In this document: piece after piece, positions 1 through 8,412 of the stretch
Layout: every line of letters starts with the position of its first letter
Position numbering within the stretch: the stretch's first letter is position 1
Assembly (NCBI RefSeq): GCF_021462415.1
Contig: NZ_JAKEDS010000004.1
Coordinates: 186,001 to 250,000, forward strand
Direction of reading: 5' to 3'
Length of the DNA stretch: 64,000 nt
Source: Rhodohalobacter sp. 614A
GTDB lineage: Bacteria; Bacteroidota; Rhodothermia; Balneolales; Balneolaceae
The notes under the pieces: generated by a model
The model's input: only the letters and a program-made list of their open reading frames with translations
Told to the model about the DNA's origin: nothing
Databases searched by the model: none
Translations under genes and position numbers: made by a program

Positions 1-1358
1 TTGAATCGAACGATGCTAACCTGGGAGGTACCTGGGTTAATAAAGGAACGGTGCCCAGTAAAGCGCTGCGTGCAGCGGCAAAACTAATTCAGTCTTACCA
101 TTATCAATTCGGTGATGAAAAGGGCCGGAAACCCTACGAACGCTTCCGAATGGAAGATATTATGGATTACAAGCGCCCCATCCTTGAAAGCAAGAACAAA
201 AAAATCAAGGATGATATTATCAAAAATGAGGTAGATACCGCCCGTGGCTGGGGTAAAATTGTTGATAAAAATACGGTAGAGGTTTTTACCAATATCGACA
301 ATAAGGAAACCTATACAGCCGAATACATTCTGATATCTACCGGAAGCCGGCCTTCGTCTCCCAAAAATGTAAATATTGATCAGACCAAAGTGCTGGACTA
401 CTCATCCATACTGGATCTTACGCACATTCCACGCCGACTTGTGATTGTGGGCAGCGGTATCATCTCGTTTGAGTACGCTACCATCTTTGCAGCATTGGGA
501 ACCCGCGTTACCATTTTAAGCGATCTGGATGAAATCCTTCCATTTCTCGATTCCGAAATCAAAACCTCCGTTTTTAAATCCATTCGGAAGAAAAACATTC
601 AAATTTTCAATAACACCACGATTGAAAATATTTCCAGCAATGATCTGAGAACTTGCGACGAAGTTCTTTTCCGAACCAAAACGGACGATCGGCTTCAGGT
701 TGTTGAAACCGATCATGTGCTTTACATCGGTGGAAAAATTCCAAACACAGATAATCTCGGCCTGGACGAATTGGGCGTAAAAAGAGATGCTGAAGGCTAT
801 ATTGAAGTGAATGATCAATATCAGACCAATATTCCCAACATTTTTGCTGCGGGTGATGTGATTGGTTATCCCGCACTTGCATCCGCATCTTTTCTGCAGG
901 GACGGCTTTCTTCATGCGAAATGTTTGGAAATAAAGTGGTCGCAGAAATGAGCGATACCAGCATGCCATACGGCATTTATTCAATACCTGAAATTTCCGG
1001 GATTGGATTAACCGAACAACAGGCACAAGATTTGGATATTGATGTAACCGTTGGCCGCGCCTATTTCGAAAACCTGACCCGCGCCGACCTCAATCATGAA
1101 ATAGAAGGAATCCTGAAACTCGTTTTCCGAACGGATAACCTGAAATTACTGGGTGTTCATATTTTTGGTGAGCATGCTTCCGATATGATTCATCTGGGCC
1201 AAAGTATCATGGCGCATAATGGAAGTATCAAGTATTTCATTGAACGGGTTCTCAATTACCCGACGTACACAGAAGCCTACAAAATTGCGGCATTCAATGG
1301 TTTGAACCGAGTGCACAAGGCAGGCGTTAAGTACAAGAAGATTTTGGATAAGAGTTAA
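1..1358 (+). CDS. sthA: Soluble pyridine nucleotide transhydrogenase (5' end outside window)
   Basis: The protein is an FAD/NAD(P)-binding flavoprotein of the pyridine nucleotide-disulfide oxidoreductase family. SthA moves hydride between NADPH and NAD+ in the cytoplasm. The frame is open to the window edge, so the true start and the first FAD-binding Gly-rich motif are missing; 451 residues remain. Visible parts are GGTW...GTVPSKALR near the edge, an NAD-binding GSGIISFEYA stretch, the second FAD motif FAAGDVIGYPALASASF, and a C-terminal dimerisation domain ending in NYPTYTEAYKIAAFNGLNR. That NYPT..EA motif replaces the catalytic His-Glu site of disulfide reductases and fits SthA. The redox Cys pair is absent: the second site is Thr, as in E. 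coli SthA, and the first is Trp where E. coli has Cys. The gene is convergent with the next one. Confidence 0.85.
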   Translation, partial: ESNDANLGGTWVNKGTVPSKALRAAAKLIQSYHYQFGDEKGRKPYERFRMEDIMDYKRPILESKNKKIKDDIIKNEVDTARGWGKIVDKNTVEVFTNIDNKETYTAEYILISTGSRPSSPKNVNIDQTKVLDYSSILDLTHIPRRLVIVGSGIISFEYATIFAALGTRVTILSDLDEILPFLDSEIKTSVFKSIRKKNIQIFNNTTIENISSNDLRTCDEVLFRTKTDDRLQVVETDHVLYIGGKIPNTDNLGLDELGVKRDAEGYIEVNDQYQTNIPNIFAAGDVIGYPALASASFLQGRLSSCEMFGNKVVAEMSDTSMPYGIYSIPEISGIGLTEQQAQDLDIDVTVGRAYFENLTRADLNHEIEGILKLVFRTDNLKLLGVHIFGEHASDMIHLGQSIMAHNGSIKYFIERVLNYPTYTEAYKIAAFNGLNRVHKAGVKYKKILDKS

Positions 1359-1379
1359 AGCTGTTTATCCGCAAGAGCC

Positions 1380-1438
1380 ATCGGATGAATGTTTGAGAGC
1401 TTAAAAAATACTTTAAGCACATTCACTCATCCGGTGAT
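1380..1438. terminator. Long hairpin between convergent genes
   Basis: The arms ATCGGATGAATGT and ACATTCACTCATCCGGTGAT pair with one small bulge. They enclose a second perfect stem, GCTTAAA/TTTAAGC (1399-1405 and 1412-1418). It lies between the convergent transhydrogenase and DUF429 genes and could end transcription from either side. There is no strong T-run directly after it, so the terminator role is an inference. Confidence 0.4.
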
Positions 1439-1448
1439 TCACTTTAGA

Positions 1449-2156
1449 TTAAACGTAATGAATTGCTTTAATCAACCCGCTTGAGTCTTTTTCCGGGTTT
1501 TCAGGAAGTGTTTTTATCCCCTTTTCTACAGATTGCTTTGCACCGAGTGCAAGAGCCATGGAATCCACGATATCATCTTCCTCTACCTCATTTCGCCGGA
1601 AATCCTCTTTGATATCCCGGAAAAAATCCTTGGCGATATCTTCCCGTTCGCTCACCAGTGAGAGCCGATGGCGTAATCCTTTCTTCGTGTTCTTCTTCTG
1701 AAAAATCATTCCGCCATTCAAATTCATAAAAAGCAGCTCCGGGTGGCTCTCAAAAACCACATTCTGAAGTTCGGGCTCTTCAGTCAGAAATCGATCAACC
1801 ACTTTTATTTTTGGCGTGATATTCCATGCCTGAACAGTCATTTTCTTTTCGGTGAATTCAAAACTTTGCATGTTGGCTTCCACGTAAGATGGTGCATGCA
1901 AAGCCGGACGAATGGGCGGATTAAATACACTTGCCGCGTATTCCGGACCCAGTTTTTTTCGTAGAAGCGCATCGCATTCGCGTGTATATTGGTCATCCTC
2001 CAGGCCGATTGGCATATCAATAAAAATACGATCAAACCGATGAAAGGCATCCTTCAAATCATCATCGGTACGCAGTACTTCATATTTGGGATTGTCTTCG
2101 TCAAATGTGATCAAAATCCAGCCGGCTTTACAGCCGTCAATTCCGGCAGTTTTCAA
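1449..2156 (-). CDS. DUF429 family predicted nuclease
   Basis: This 235-residue protein belongs to the DUF429 family, thought to have an RNase H-like fold. Characteristic blocks are GIDGCKAGWI at the N-terminus, FIDMPIGL near residue 50, an ESHPELLF block in the middle, and DDIVDSMALALGA near the C-terminus. The acidic residues in these blocks fall where an RNase H-type metal site would be. The biological substrate is not known for the family. The gene stands alone: it is convergent with the transhydrogenase and separated from aspS by a palindromic repeat. Confidence 0.8.
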   Translation of the reverse strand: MKTAGIDGCKAGWILITFDEDNPKYEVLRTDDDLKDAFHRFDRIFIDMPIGLEDDQYTRECDALLRKKLGPEYAASVFNPPIRPALHAPSYVEANMQSFEFTEKKMTVQAWNITPKIKVVDRFLTEEPELQNVVFESHPELLFMNLNGGMIFQKKNTKKGLRHRLSLVSEREDIAKDFFRDIKEDFRRNEVEEDDIVDSMALALGAKQSVEKGIKTLPENPEKDSSGLIKAIHYV

Positions 2157-2192
2157 ATTATTTTCGCTTTAATTGATGGTTGGTTATTAATC

Positions 2193-2291
2193 GTCATTGG
2201 CATTGGATTCATCGCGAGGAGAAGACGCTCCGACGAAGCAATCTATCCGTGGTGATAAATCCTGAGATTGCTTCGCCTGGCTCGCAATGAC
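2193..2291. repeat. Palindromic interspersed repeat (MITE/REP-like)
   Basis: The outer ends read GTCATTG...CGCGAGGAG and, on the other strand, GTCATTGCGAG. Each inner arm holds a (G/A)CGAAGCAATCT block, so the element is an imperfect inverted repeat of about 99 bases. Sequences of the form GTCATTGCGAG...CGAAGCAATCT are a recurrent intergenic repeat type in many bacterial genomes. Only one copy is present here. It fills most of the gap between the DUF429 gene and aspS. Confidence 0.6.
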
Positions 2292-2298
2292 ATACACA

Positions 2299-4077
2299 CT
2301 AATTACTTTTTGCAGTATTTCTCAATGAAATATGAAGCTCTCGGAGTTGTTTTTCATCCACTGTGCCCGGTGAATTATCCATCAGGCTCTGTGCTTTTTG
2401 ATTCTTCGGAAATGCGATGACATCCCGCAGGCTTTGCGCGCCGGACATCAGCATAATCAGCCGATCCAGACCGAAAGCAATTCCGCCATGAGGAGGCGCT
2501 CCGTATTTAAAAGCGTTCATTAAAAATCCGAACTTCTCTTCCGCTTCTTCATCATCAATACCGAGTACATTAAACACTTTCTGTTGCAACTCGGAATCGT
2601 GAATACGAATGGAGCCGCCGCCAAGCTCATTTCCGTTCAGAACAAGGTCATAAGCCCGTGACTTCACTTTCTCGGGTTCATCATCCAGCAATGCCACATC
2701 TTCTGGTTTCGGCGCCGTAAACGGATGATGAAGCGAATGATATCGTAAATCTTCTTTGGACCACTCGAGTAACGGAAAATCCGTAACCCACAAGAATTTC
2801 GTTTCATCTTTTCTGATGAGATCAAAATCTTTGGCCACCATTAAACGCAGCGTTCCCATTTGCTTAAACACATCGGGTGACGGACCAGCAAGAATTAACA
2901 CCAAGTCTCCATCTTTGGCGCCAGATGTATTTGCCATGTTAGCCATGGTTTCATCATCCAGGAACTTACCGACACTACACGTAATTTCGCCTTCCTGAAG
3001 CTTCATGAAAATCATTCCGGCTGCACCGGTCTGCGATTGAACGCGTTCGGTCAATCGGTCGAGTGCGCCTCTTCCCATACTTCCCTCACCGGGAACCGTG
3101 ATGGAAACCACAGCACCGCCTTTGGCAACGGTTGACTGAAAAATTTTGAACTCGGAATCCTTCACATCTTGTGAGATATCATTGATTTCCAGGCCAAACC
3201 TGAGATCGGGTTTGTCGGACCCATATTTGTGAATGGCTTCTTCGTATGGCATTCTCTGGAAAGGTGTTTCTATATCCACATCTAAATGTTCTTTCCAAAG
3301 TTTTACCATCAACTCTTCATGAGTTGCATAAATATTTTCTTCATCAACAAACGACATTTCAACGTCAATCTGTGTGAATTCCGGCTGTCGGTCAGCTCTT
3401 AAATCCTCATCCCGAAAACATTTCACAATCTGGAAATAGCGGTCCATTCCGGAAACCATTAATAATTGCTTGTATGTCTGTGGGCTCTGGGGCAATGCAA
3501 AAAACCGCCCAGCATTTACACGGCTTGGCACCAAATAATCACGCGCACCTTCCGGAGTAGAACGCATCAGTACCGGGGTTTCCACTTCAGCAAATTCGTT
3601 CTCATGGTAAAAATTGCGAACCGAGTGATATACATCCGATCGTAGCATCAGCTTCTTCTGGATTTCGGGCCGGCGAATATCCAGATACCGATACCGAAGG
3701 CGCGTCTCCTCATTTGTCGGAATTCCATCTTTTATCTCGAACGGAGGCGTATCCGCTTTGGAGTAAACGGTCAGTTCGGTAACCTCTACTTCAATCTGGC
3801 CGGTAGACATCTCAGGATTTACGGTTTCCTCGTCCCTTTCAATCACTTTTCCCTTCACCCCTATTACAAACTCCGTGCGAAGATCTTCAGCCAATTCATG
3901 CAGTTCCTTATTGGTTTCATCGAATACAATCTGTGTAATTCCATACCGGTCCCGGAGGTCGATAAAAATAAGGCCGCCTAAATCGCGCCGGGTATTAATC
4001 CAGCCATTCAGCACTACCTCCTCTCCCTCATTACTACTCGTTAATTCGCCACATGTATGGGTTCGGTTCCAACTCAT
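2299..4077 (-). CDS. aspS: Aspartyl-tRNA synthetase
   Basis: This class II aminoacyl-tRNA synthetase attaches Asp to tRNA-Asp in the cytoplasm. The 592 residues match the usual bacterial length. An N-terminal OB-fold anticodon domain (NGWINTRRDLGGLIFIDLRD, about residues 25-45) is followed by the catalytic domain. Motif 2 is visible in FRDEDLRADRQPEFTQID and motif 3 in AFGLDRLIMLMSG. The bacterial GAD insertion lies between them. The C-terminus keeps the QSLRDVIAFPK block typical of the family. The start ATG follows an AT-rich region shared with the divergent membrane-protein gene. Confidence 0.97.
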   Translation of the reverse strand: MSWNRTHTCGELTSSNEGEEVVLNGWINTRRDLGGLIFIDLRDRYGITQIVFDETNKELHELAEDLRTEFVIGVKGKVIERDEETVNPEMSTGQIEVEVTELTVYSKADTPPFEIKDGIPTNEETRLRYRYLDIRRPEIQKKLMLRSDVYHSVRNFYHENEFAEVETPVLMRSTPEGARDYLVPSRVNAGRFFALPQSPQTYKQLLMVSGMDRYFQIVKCFRDEDLRADRQPEFTQIDVEMSFVDEENIYATHEELMVKLWKEHLDVDIETPFQRMPYEEAIHKYGSDKPDLRFGLEINDISQDVKDSEFKIFQSTVAKGGAVVSITVPGEGSMGRGALDRLTERVQSQTGAAGMIFMKLQEGEITCSVGKFLDDETMANMANTSGAKDGDLVLILAGPSPDVFKQMGTLRLMVAKDFDLIRKDETKFLWVTDFPLLEWSKEDLRYHSLHHPFTAPKPEDVALLDDEPEKVKSRAYDLVLNGNELGGGSIRIHDSELQQKVFNVLGIDDEEAEEKFGFLMNAFKYGAPPHGGIAFGLDRLIMLMSGAQSLRDVIAFPKNQKAQSLMDNSPGTVDEKQLRELHISLRNTAKSN

Positions 4078-4175
4078 AAAAATCTTATTGATTAAATCTG
4101 TATTAAATCGTTTTCTTTGTAAGCGGCAAAAATAATCATTCTGATAACCATTCGCTCATTTGATCTTAAACTTTT

Positions 4176-4607
4176 ATGCAGAACCTTATCCTTATTGCCA
4201 ATATTTTCAGCAGTTTTGCACTTTCCGGGTTGATTTGGTGCGTGCAAATGGTTCACTATCCATTTTTCCTGCGTTCCGATCAGGTACATTTTGTGGAGCA
4301 CATCGCGTTTCACAAAAACCGGATATCATTGATAGTAGCCCCATTGATGATTTTGGAACTGGTAACATCAGGCATTCTTTCCTTCCAATCTGAAACGCAT
4401 ACCGGTTTGAATATTTTCGGCTTTGTGGTTGTCATCCTCATATGGCTTGTAACGTTTTCAGTACAAGTACCCCTTCACGGAAAATTATCGAACGGATACG
4501 ATGAACAAACCATTCAAAAACTGATCCAAACAAATTGGATTCGAACTTTTTTATGGACGGTTAAATCTTTTTCAAGCTTATATCTATTGAATGCTATCAT
4601 GCCATAA
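4176..4607 (+). CDS. Small four-helix membrane protein of unknown function
   Basis: This 143-residue protein has about four hydrophobic segments (roughly residues 3-25, 52-72, 82-103 and 122-140) and is expected in the inner membrane. His residues cluster in the first loop (VEHIAFHKNR). A QVPLHGKLSNG stretch follows helix 3. The overall look resembles small DUF1772-type membrane proteins, but I cannot assign a family firmly. It is divergent from aspS with about 100 bases between, and transcribed toward the LuxR-type regulator, though the 201-base gap makes an operon unlikely. Confidence 0.65.
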   Translation: MQNLILIANIFSSFALSGLIWCVQMVHYPFFLRSDQVHFVEHIAFHKNRISLIVAPLMILELVTSGILSFQSETHTGLNIFGFVVVILIWLVTFSVQVPLHGKLSNGYDEQTIQKLIQTNWIRTFLWTVKSFSSLYLLNAIMP

Positions 4608-4808
4608 TCAAAGCTATCATAAAAAAACTTTACATTTTAGGATAAAGGATTATATTCAAAGTTGTAAAAGAAGGTTGTACAGAGTTTTATAAGTTATGGC
4701 GGACATATAAAGCAATCTCCTCTCTTTATTCATGGAATGGAAATTGTCCCACTTTGTTCGCAATTAGATCTATACTTCCTTTAAAAGACGGACCTCTCAG
4801 CGATCATT

Positions 4809-5453
4809 ATGGGCAAAGTTCATGTATTAGTTGCGGAAAGTTCTGACATCTACAGGCGCGGGTTAGAAACTGTTTTAAAAGAATCCTCAAAGATCCAGCT
4901 GGGGAAAGTCTGTACCTCGGGGAAAGAACTTGTCAGGCACTATAAAAAGTCGTCTAATTCTGTCTGCCTGGTTTCTTCGGGAATATCCGACATGAATATT
5001 CATGACCTGATGCAGGAACTTGAAAAGGTCAACAAAAATGCGGCCGTTGTTGTTTTAACTCACTCCACAGAAATCTCGCATCTTAACCAATCTTTGAAAG
5101 CCGGTGTTAAAGGTTATCTGACGAAGAATGCTTCCATTGATGAATTGATTCATGTCATCCTCCATGTACATGACGGTAAACAGGCTTTTGGCAAAACGGC
5201 TTCACAAATGATGATTGGCAGGTATGCAGACATCACCAAAAAAACGCCTACCGCAAACAAAAAGCTGATTACAAAACGTGAGAGAGAAATCATGAAATTA
5301 ATCGTGAAGGGTTACACAAGTGCAGAAATAGCAAACCAACTCTTTATCAGCACACGTACTGTAGAAACACATCGGGCTAATCTTATGAACAAGCTCGAGC
5401 TAAAAAATACAGCTGCTCTTGTTCGGTATGCCATGGAAGAAAATCTCGGATAA
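4809..5453 (+). CDS. LuxR/NarL-type transcription regulator with degenerate receiver
   Basis: The 214-residue protein has a CheY-like N-terminal domain (about 1-125) and a C-terminal LuxR-type HTH (about 148-208; KREREIMKLIVKGYTSAEIA and ISTRTVETHRANLMNKL). The DNA-binding half looks intact. In the receiver, the phosphoacceptor region reads CLVSSGISDMN, so the Asp that normally accepts phosphate is Ser (about residue 56). The N-terminal acidic pair is reduced to AESSD, while the later Thr and Lys positions (VVLTHST, GYLTK) are kept. It probably works without phosphorylation or with another signal. No kinase gene is adjacent. Confidence 0.85.
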   Translation: MGKVHVLVAESSDIYRRGLETVLKESSKIQLGKVCTSGKELVRHYKKSSNSVCLVSSGISDMNIHDLMQELEKVNKNAAVVVLTHSTEISHLNQSLKAGVKGYLTKNASIDELIHVILHVHDGKQAFGKTASQMMIGRYADITKKTPTANKKLITKREREIMKLIVKGYTSAEIANQLFISTRTVETHRANLMNKLELKNTAALVRYAMEENLG

Positions 5454-5573
5454 CTCAATCATGCTACGTATTTATACGTAATTAAATTACGTTCAAATAC
5501 TTATTGCAGAAAGCTATTGATAAAAGTATGTTAATTTTGCAAATGGGGTAATAGCCGTCTGTAGATGATATTT

Positions 5574-5609
5574 AGCAGCATTCTTTGATCGGAATGCTGC
5601 TAATTTTTT
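5574..5609 (+). terminator. Rho-independent terminator
   Basis: A perfect 10-bp stem, AGCAGCATTC/GAATGCTGCT, with an 8-base loop is followed by AATTTTTT. It lies about 120 bases beyond the LuxR-type gene and is oriented to end its transcript. The gap before it is AT-rich and also holds the palindrome TACGTA-TTTA-TACGTA at about 5465; no gene is seen there. Confidence 0.75.
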
Positions 5610-5702
5610 GCTCTTTAGTTTCAGTTTCCTCACCTCAACACGCCTAAAATAAACAGAAAATCTCGACTGGATATTGTGTTCTGATTTTTCAGAAGAGACG
5701 AA

Positions 5703-6659
5703 CTACCTGTTGGTAAATTCTTCGATGAGGTTCTTGAAAAAAGGAATCAAAACTTTTGAGGTTTTTACCTTTTGTTGATGAGACATTTTCCGCGGCGGCC
5801 CACCGGGATGGCTGTTTATATCTACAACATAAATCTTTCCATCGCTGTCTCGCAGTACATCACATTCTCCATAATCAATCCCCATTTTTTTATTCATTTC
5901 AAGAATGTTGGAAATCTCATCTTCAGCAAAAACCTCATCCGGTTGTTTGACTTCAACCCTATCGTAGTGGCCTGTAAACTGAAATTCATACGGCCGATAT
6001 TTCAGATAGACAATCGGAATCTTGCCGGCATAAACAGGAACTCTGTATACAACCGTCAGGCCATCAAACCCGGAGATGTTTTTAATTTCTTTTTGATAAA
6101 CATAATCATCATGAATTTCCTCAGCAGTAATCGGCCCTCCGATAACGGTAGCGAAATTTGTTCCGTTATAAATTGATTTTTTTACAATAGAACCGTGGTA
6201 AGTTGTAGGATCAACATCCAGGGAGTAACCAAATATTTCTTCAAAATAGCGGCCGACTAATTCTTTACTCAGATTTGTGCAGTGGCTATTTATAATTTTT
6301 TCTCCCCTCTCTGCAAAACGCTGTATATCAGATGGATCGGGAAATGTTGAACTATGCGACCAAAAAATGACATCGCCCTTTTTCTGTGGATTTATTGAAA
6401 TCTTGTATCCACACAACGCACATAATTTATAGATTACATGATACTTTGAAGGACGGCCGGGATAACAAAGAAGAGTTTTTTCCGGGCTGAAAAACATCCG
6501 TAAAGCTCCGGACAAGTTTTTAAAAAATGAAAAGTTTGTATATTCGCGCCTGATTAAAAAAAAACCTCTTACATCCTTCGCGGAAGCATAGATGTCTCGT
6601 AAAACATGGTAAGCCGAAATAGGTAATATTTGTTTTGAAAATTTTCTGACTGCCATCAA
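5703..6659 (-). CDS. ATP-grasp family ligase-like protein
   Basis: This 318-residue protein appears to be an ATP-grasp enzyme. The C-terminal half holds GECDVLRDSDGKIYVVDINSH followed by PGGPP, which matches the Mg/ATP-binding end of the fold (acidic strand, then D-x-N). The N-terminal third is basic with YPGRPSKYHVIYKLCALCGY. ATP-grasp enzymes usually join a carboxylate to an amine or thiol through an acyl phosphate; the substrate here is unknown. The gene is divergent from the glycosyltransferase at 6776, about 117 bases away, so both may share a control region. Its sequence differs from the five ATP-grasp paralogues downstream. ATG ATG at the start leaves the exact start open by one codon. 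Confidence 0.7.
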   Translation of the reverse strand: MMAVRKFSKQILPISAYHVLRDIYASAKDVRGFFLIRREYTNFSFFKNLSGALRMFFSPEKTLLCYPGRPSKYHVIYKLCALCGYKISINPQKKGDVIFWSHSSTFPDPSDIQRFAERGEKIINSHCTNLSKELVGRYFEEIFGYSLDVDPTTYHGSIVKKSIYNGTNFATVIGGPITAEEIHDDYVYQKEIKNISGFDGLTVVYRVPVYAGKIPIVYLKYRPYEFQFTGHYDRVEVKQPDEVFAEDEISNILEMNKKMGIDYGECDVLRDSDGKIYVVDINSHPGGPPRKMSHQQKVKTSKVLIPFFKNLIEEFTNR

Positions 6660-6775
6660 AAATTTACAGGTAGAATTGTTGCCGGGGAAAAATCATTCAA
6701 GTTTAAGCATTATTGGTCTACAAACGAATTGAAAAATAAATTATCTCTTGAAGATCCAAACGTTTTAATTGATCG

Positions 6776-7624
6776 ATGAACATTCATCTGTTTTCATTTA
6801 TTCGGAACGAAACATACCTGTTGCGTAAATGGATTCCCTACCATGCATCTATTATTGATCTAGATAAAATTCACATTATTGATCATAAATCTGACGAGCC
6901 CGGGTGCCTCTCTTTATTGAAGAAATATGAAAACAAAGGTCTGGATGTGACCAAAACATCGAAGGATTTCAGCTTGAAGCACAAGCTTCTCACACAGTTA
7001 ATGCATCAATATAAATCCGAAGCCGACATTTTGATTCCTCTGGATGCCGACGAATTTTTGTGCTTATCAGAGGATGATCAATCCATGAATGCCGAGCCTG
7101 CAGCCATCAAAAAATATCTTGATTCAATCCCCATTAATGGAAAAAAATATTCCTTTAACGTATTTGAAGCCGTTCTGGACCAGATCGATTATGATGACCC
7201 TCTCGTGGAAATGAATATTTTTGAACACTTTCCAGCATCAGAAACGGCAAGCGGACCCAATCAGCAAACCAAGACCTTTTACCCGGCAAAAAACTTTGGA
7301 TATACCGACCAGGGAAATCATAAAGGCGGAGTGCTTCTGGCGCCTAATGATCTTTACAACACCACAAAAATGGCCATCGCTCATTTTCATATGCAGGGGT
7401 TCACACATTTTTTGAGCAAACTGGAAAAGGCAGTAGATGCTTACCATTTGGAAGATCTTCCTGAGAACTATGTAGGAACGGGAATGCGTTGGAACCGGTG
7501 GTATCATCAAACAAAAGAGCTCAATTATGACCAAAAGATGGCGTGGTTTGAGAAAAATTTCGTAATAAAAGATGCAGGGGTAAAACAAACTACGTTATCA
7601 GAAACATTTAAGAATTTGGAATAG
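6776..7624 (+). CDS. Glycosyltransferase family 2-like protein
   Basis: The 282-residue protein begins IHLFSFIRNETYLLRKWIPYH, the pattern of the Glyco_tranf_2_4/GT92-like group, in which the N-terminus precedes a short nucleotide-binding fold. PLDADEFLCL (about residues 88-97) supplies the DxD metal motif for a nucleotide sugar. There is no membrane helix, so it probably acts in the cytoplasm. It heads a three-gene plus-strand run: 9 bases separate it from the first PP-loop gene, and the second follows 20 bases after that. Tight packing suggests that the sugar transfer and the PP-loop chemistry serve one pathway. Confidence 0.75.
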   Translation: MNIHLFSFIRNETYLLRKWIPYHASIIDLDKIHIIDHKSDEPGCLSLLKKYENKGLDVTKTSKDFSLKHKLLTQLMHQYKSEADILIPLDADEFLCLSEDDQSMNAEPAAIKKYLDSIPINGKKYSFNVFEAVLDQIDYDDPLVEMNIFEHFPASETASGPNQQTKTFYPAKNFGYTDQGNHKGGVLLAPNDLYNTTKMAIAHFHMQGFTHFLSKLEKAVDAYHLEDLPENYVGTGMRWNRWYHQTKELNYDQKMAWFEKNFVIKDAGVKQTTLSETFKNLE

Positions 7625-7633
7625 ACTCGTTTA

Positions 7634-8392
7634 ATGAATTTTGAAGAACCCATTAAACTTCTGTGGACCGGCGGCTGGGACTCTACGTTCCGTCTGCTTC
7701 AAATCCTGCTAGAAGAGAAGAAAGAAGTACAACCATTCTACTTTATTGATCCGGCTCGTAAATCTCTTGGCGTTGAAATTCAGTGCATGCATAGACTCAG
7801 GAAAAGTATCTTTGAACAATATCCTGAAACTGAGAACCTGATATTACCTACCAACTATATCAACATCGCAACCATTAAGCACGATGAAGAAATTGAACAG
7901 GCTCTCCGAACTTTAAATAACTATATCCCTTTGGGACGTCAGTATAGCTGGCTTGCCGGGTTTTGTAAACAAACCAATATCAGTGGGTTGGAGATGTCGA
8001 TTGAGAATGGTGTGAATGACGATATGGGTTGGAAAAATCTGCCGTTTCTAAAAAACAATTTTTCTGCTGATCCTAAAACCCTTTCTGAGAGAGAGCGGGT
8101 TATCTATTCAACATCTAAAACACTATTCAGCTACTTCAAGCTTCCGATCATCAACATCAATAAAAAAGAGATGTTTGAAATTGTAAAACAAAACGGCTGG
8201 ATGCCTGTAATGAAAAAAACCTGGTTTTGTTATCAACCTTTTTATCTCCCCCTTAAAGGATTGGTACCCTGTGGAAATTGCATTACCTGCAGATTTCAGG
8301 AAAAAAGTGACTTCGACTGGACAATACCTACTTATGTAAAATGGTTTCAACGGGCACGTAAATTCAAGAGCAAACTAACCCGTTCAATTTAG
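7634..8392 (+). CDS. QueC-like PP-loop ATPase, copy 1
   Basis: The 252 residues carry the PP-loop signature TGGWDST (12-18), which binds ATP in enzymes that adenylate a substrate. A Cys cluster follows at 199, 213, 216 and 219 (C-x13-C-x2-C-x2-C, within TWFCYQP...CGNCITC), like the zinc site of QueC. QueC turns 7-carboxy-7-deazaguanine into preQ0, but this protein differs greatly in the middle and sits away from any queuosine gene, so it is not called queC. QueC relatives of other function occur in accessory loci. The next gene is a close paralogue (roughly half the residues identical by eye). Confidence 0.75.
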   Translation: MNFEEPIKLLWTGGWDSTFRLLQILLEEKKEVQPFYFIDPARKSLGVEIQCMHRLRKSIFEQYPETENLILPTNYINIATIKHDEEIEQALRTLNNYIPLGRQYSWLAGFCKQTNISGLEMSIENGVNDDMGWKNLPFLKNNFSADPKTLSERERVIYSTSKTLFSYFKLPIININKKEMFEIVKQNGWMPVMKKTWFCYQPFYLPLKGLVPCGNCITCRFQEKSDFDWTIPTYVKWFQRARKFKSKLTRSI

Positions 8393-8412
8393 CAAACAAT
8401 TTTCCAGGGGTA

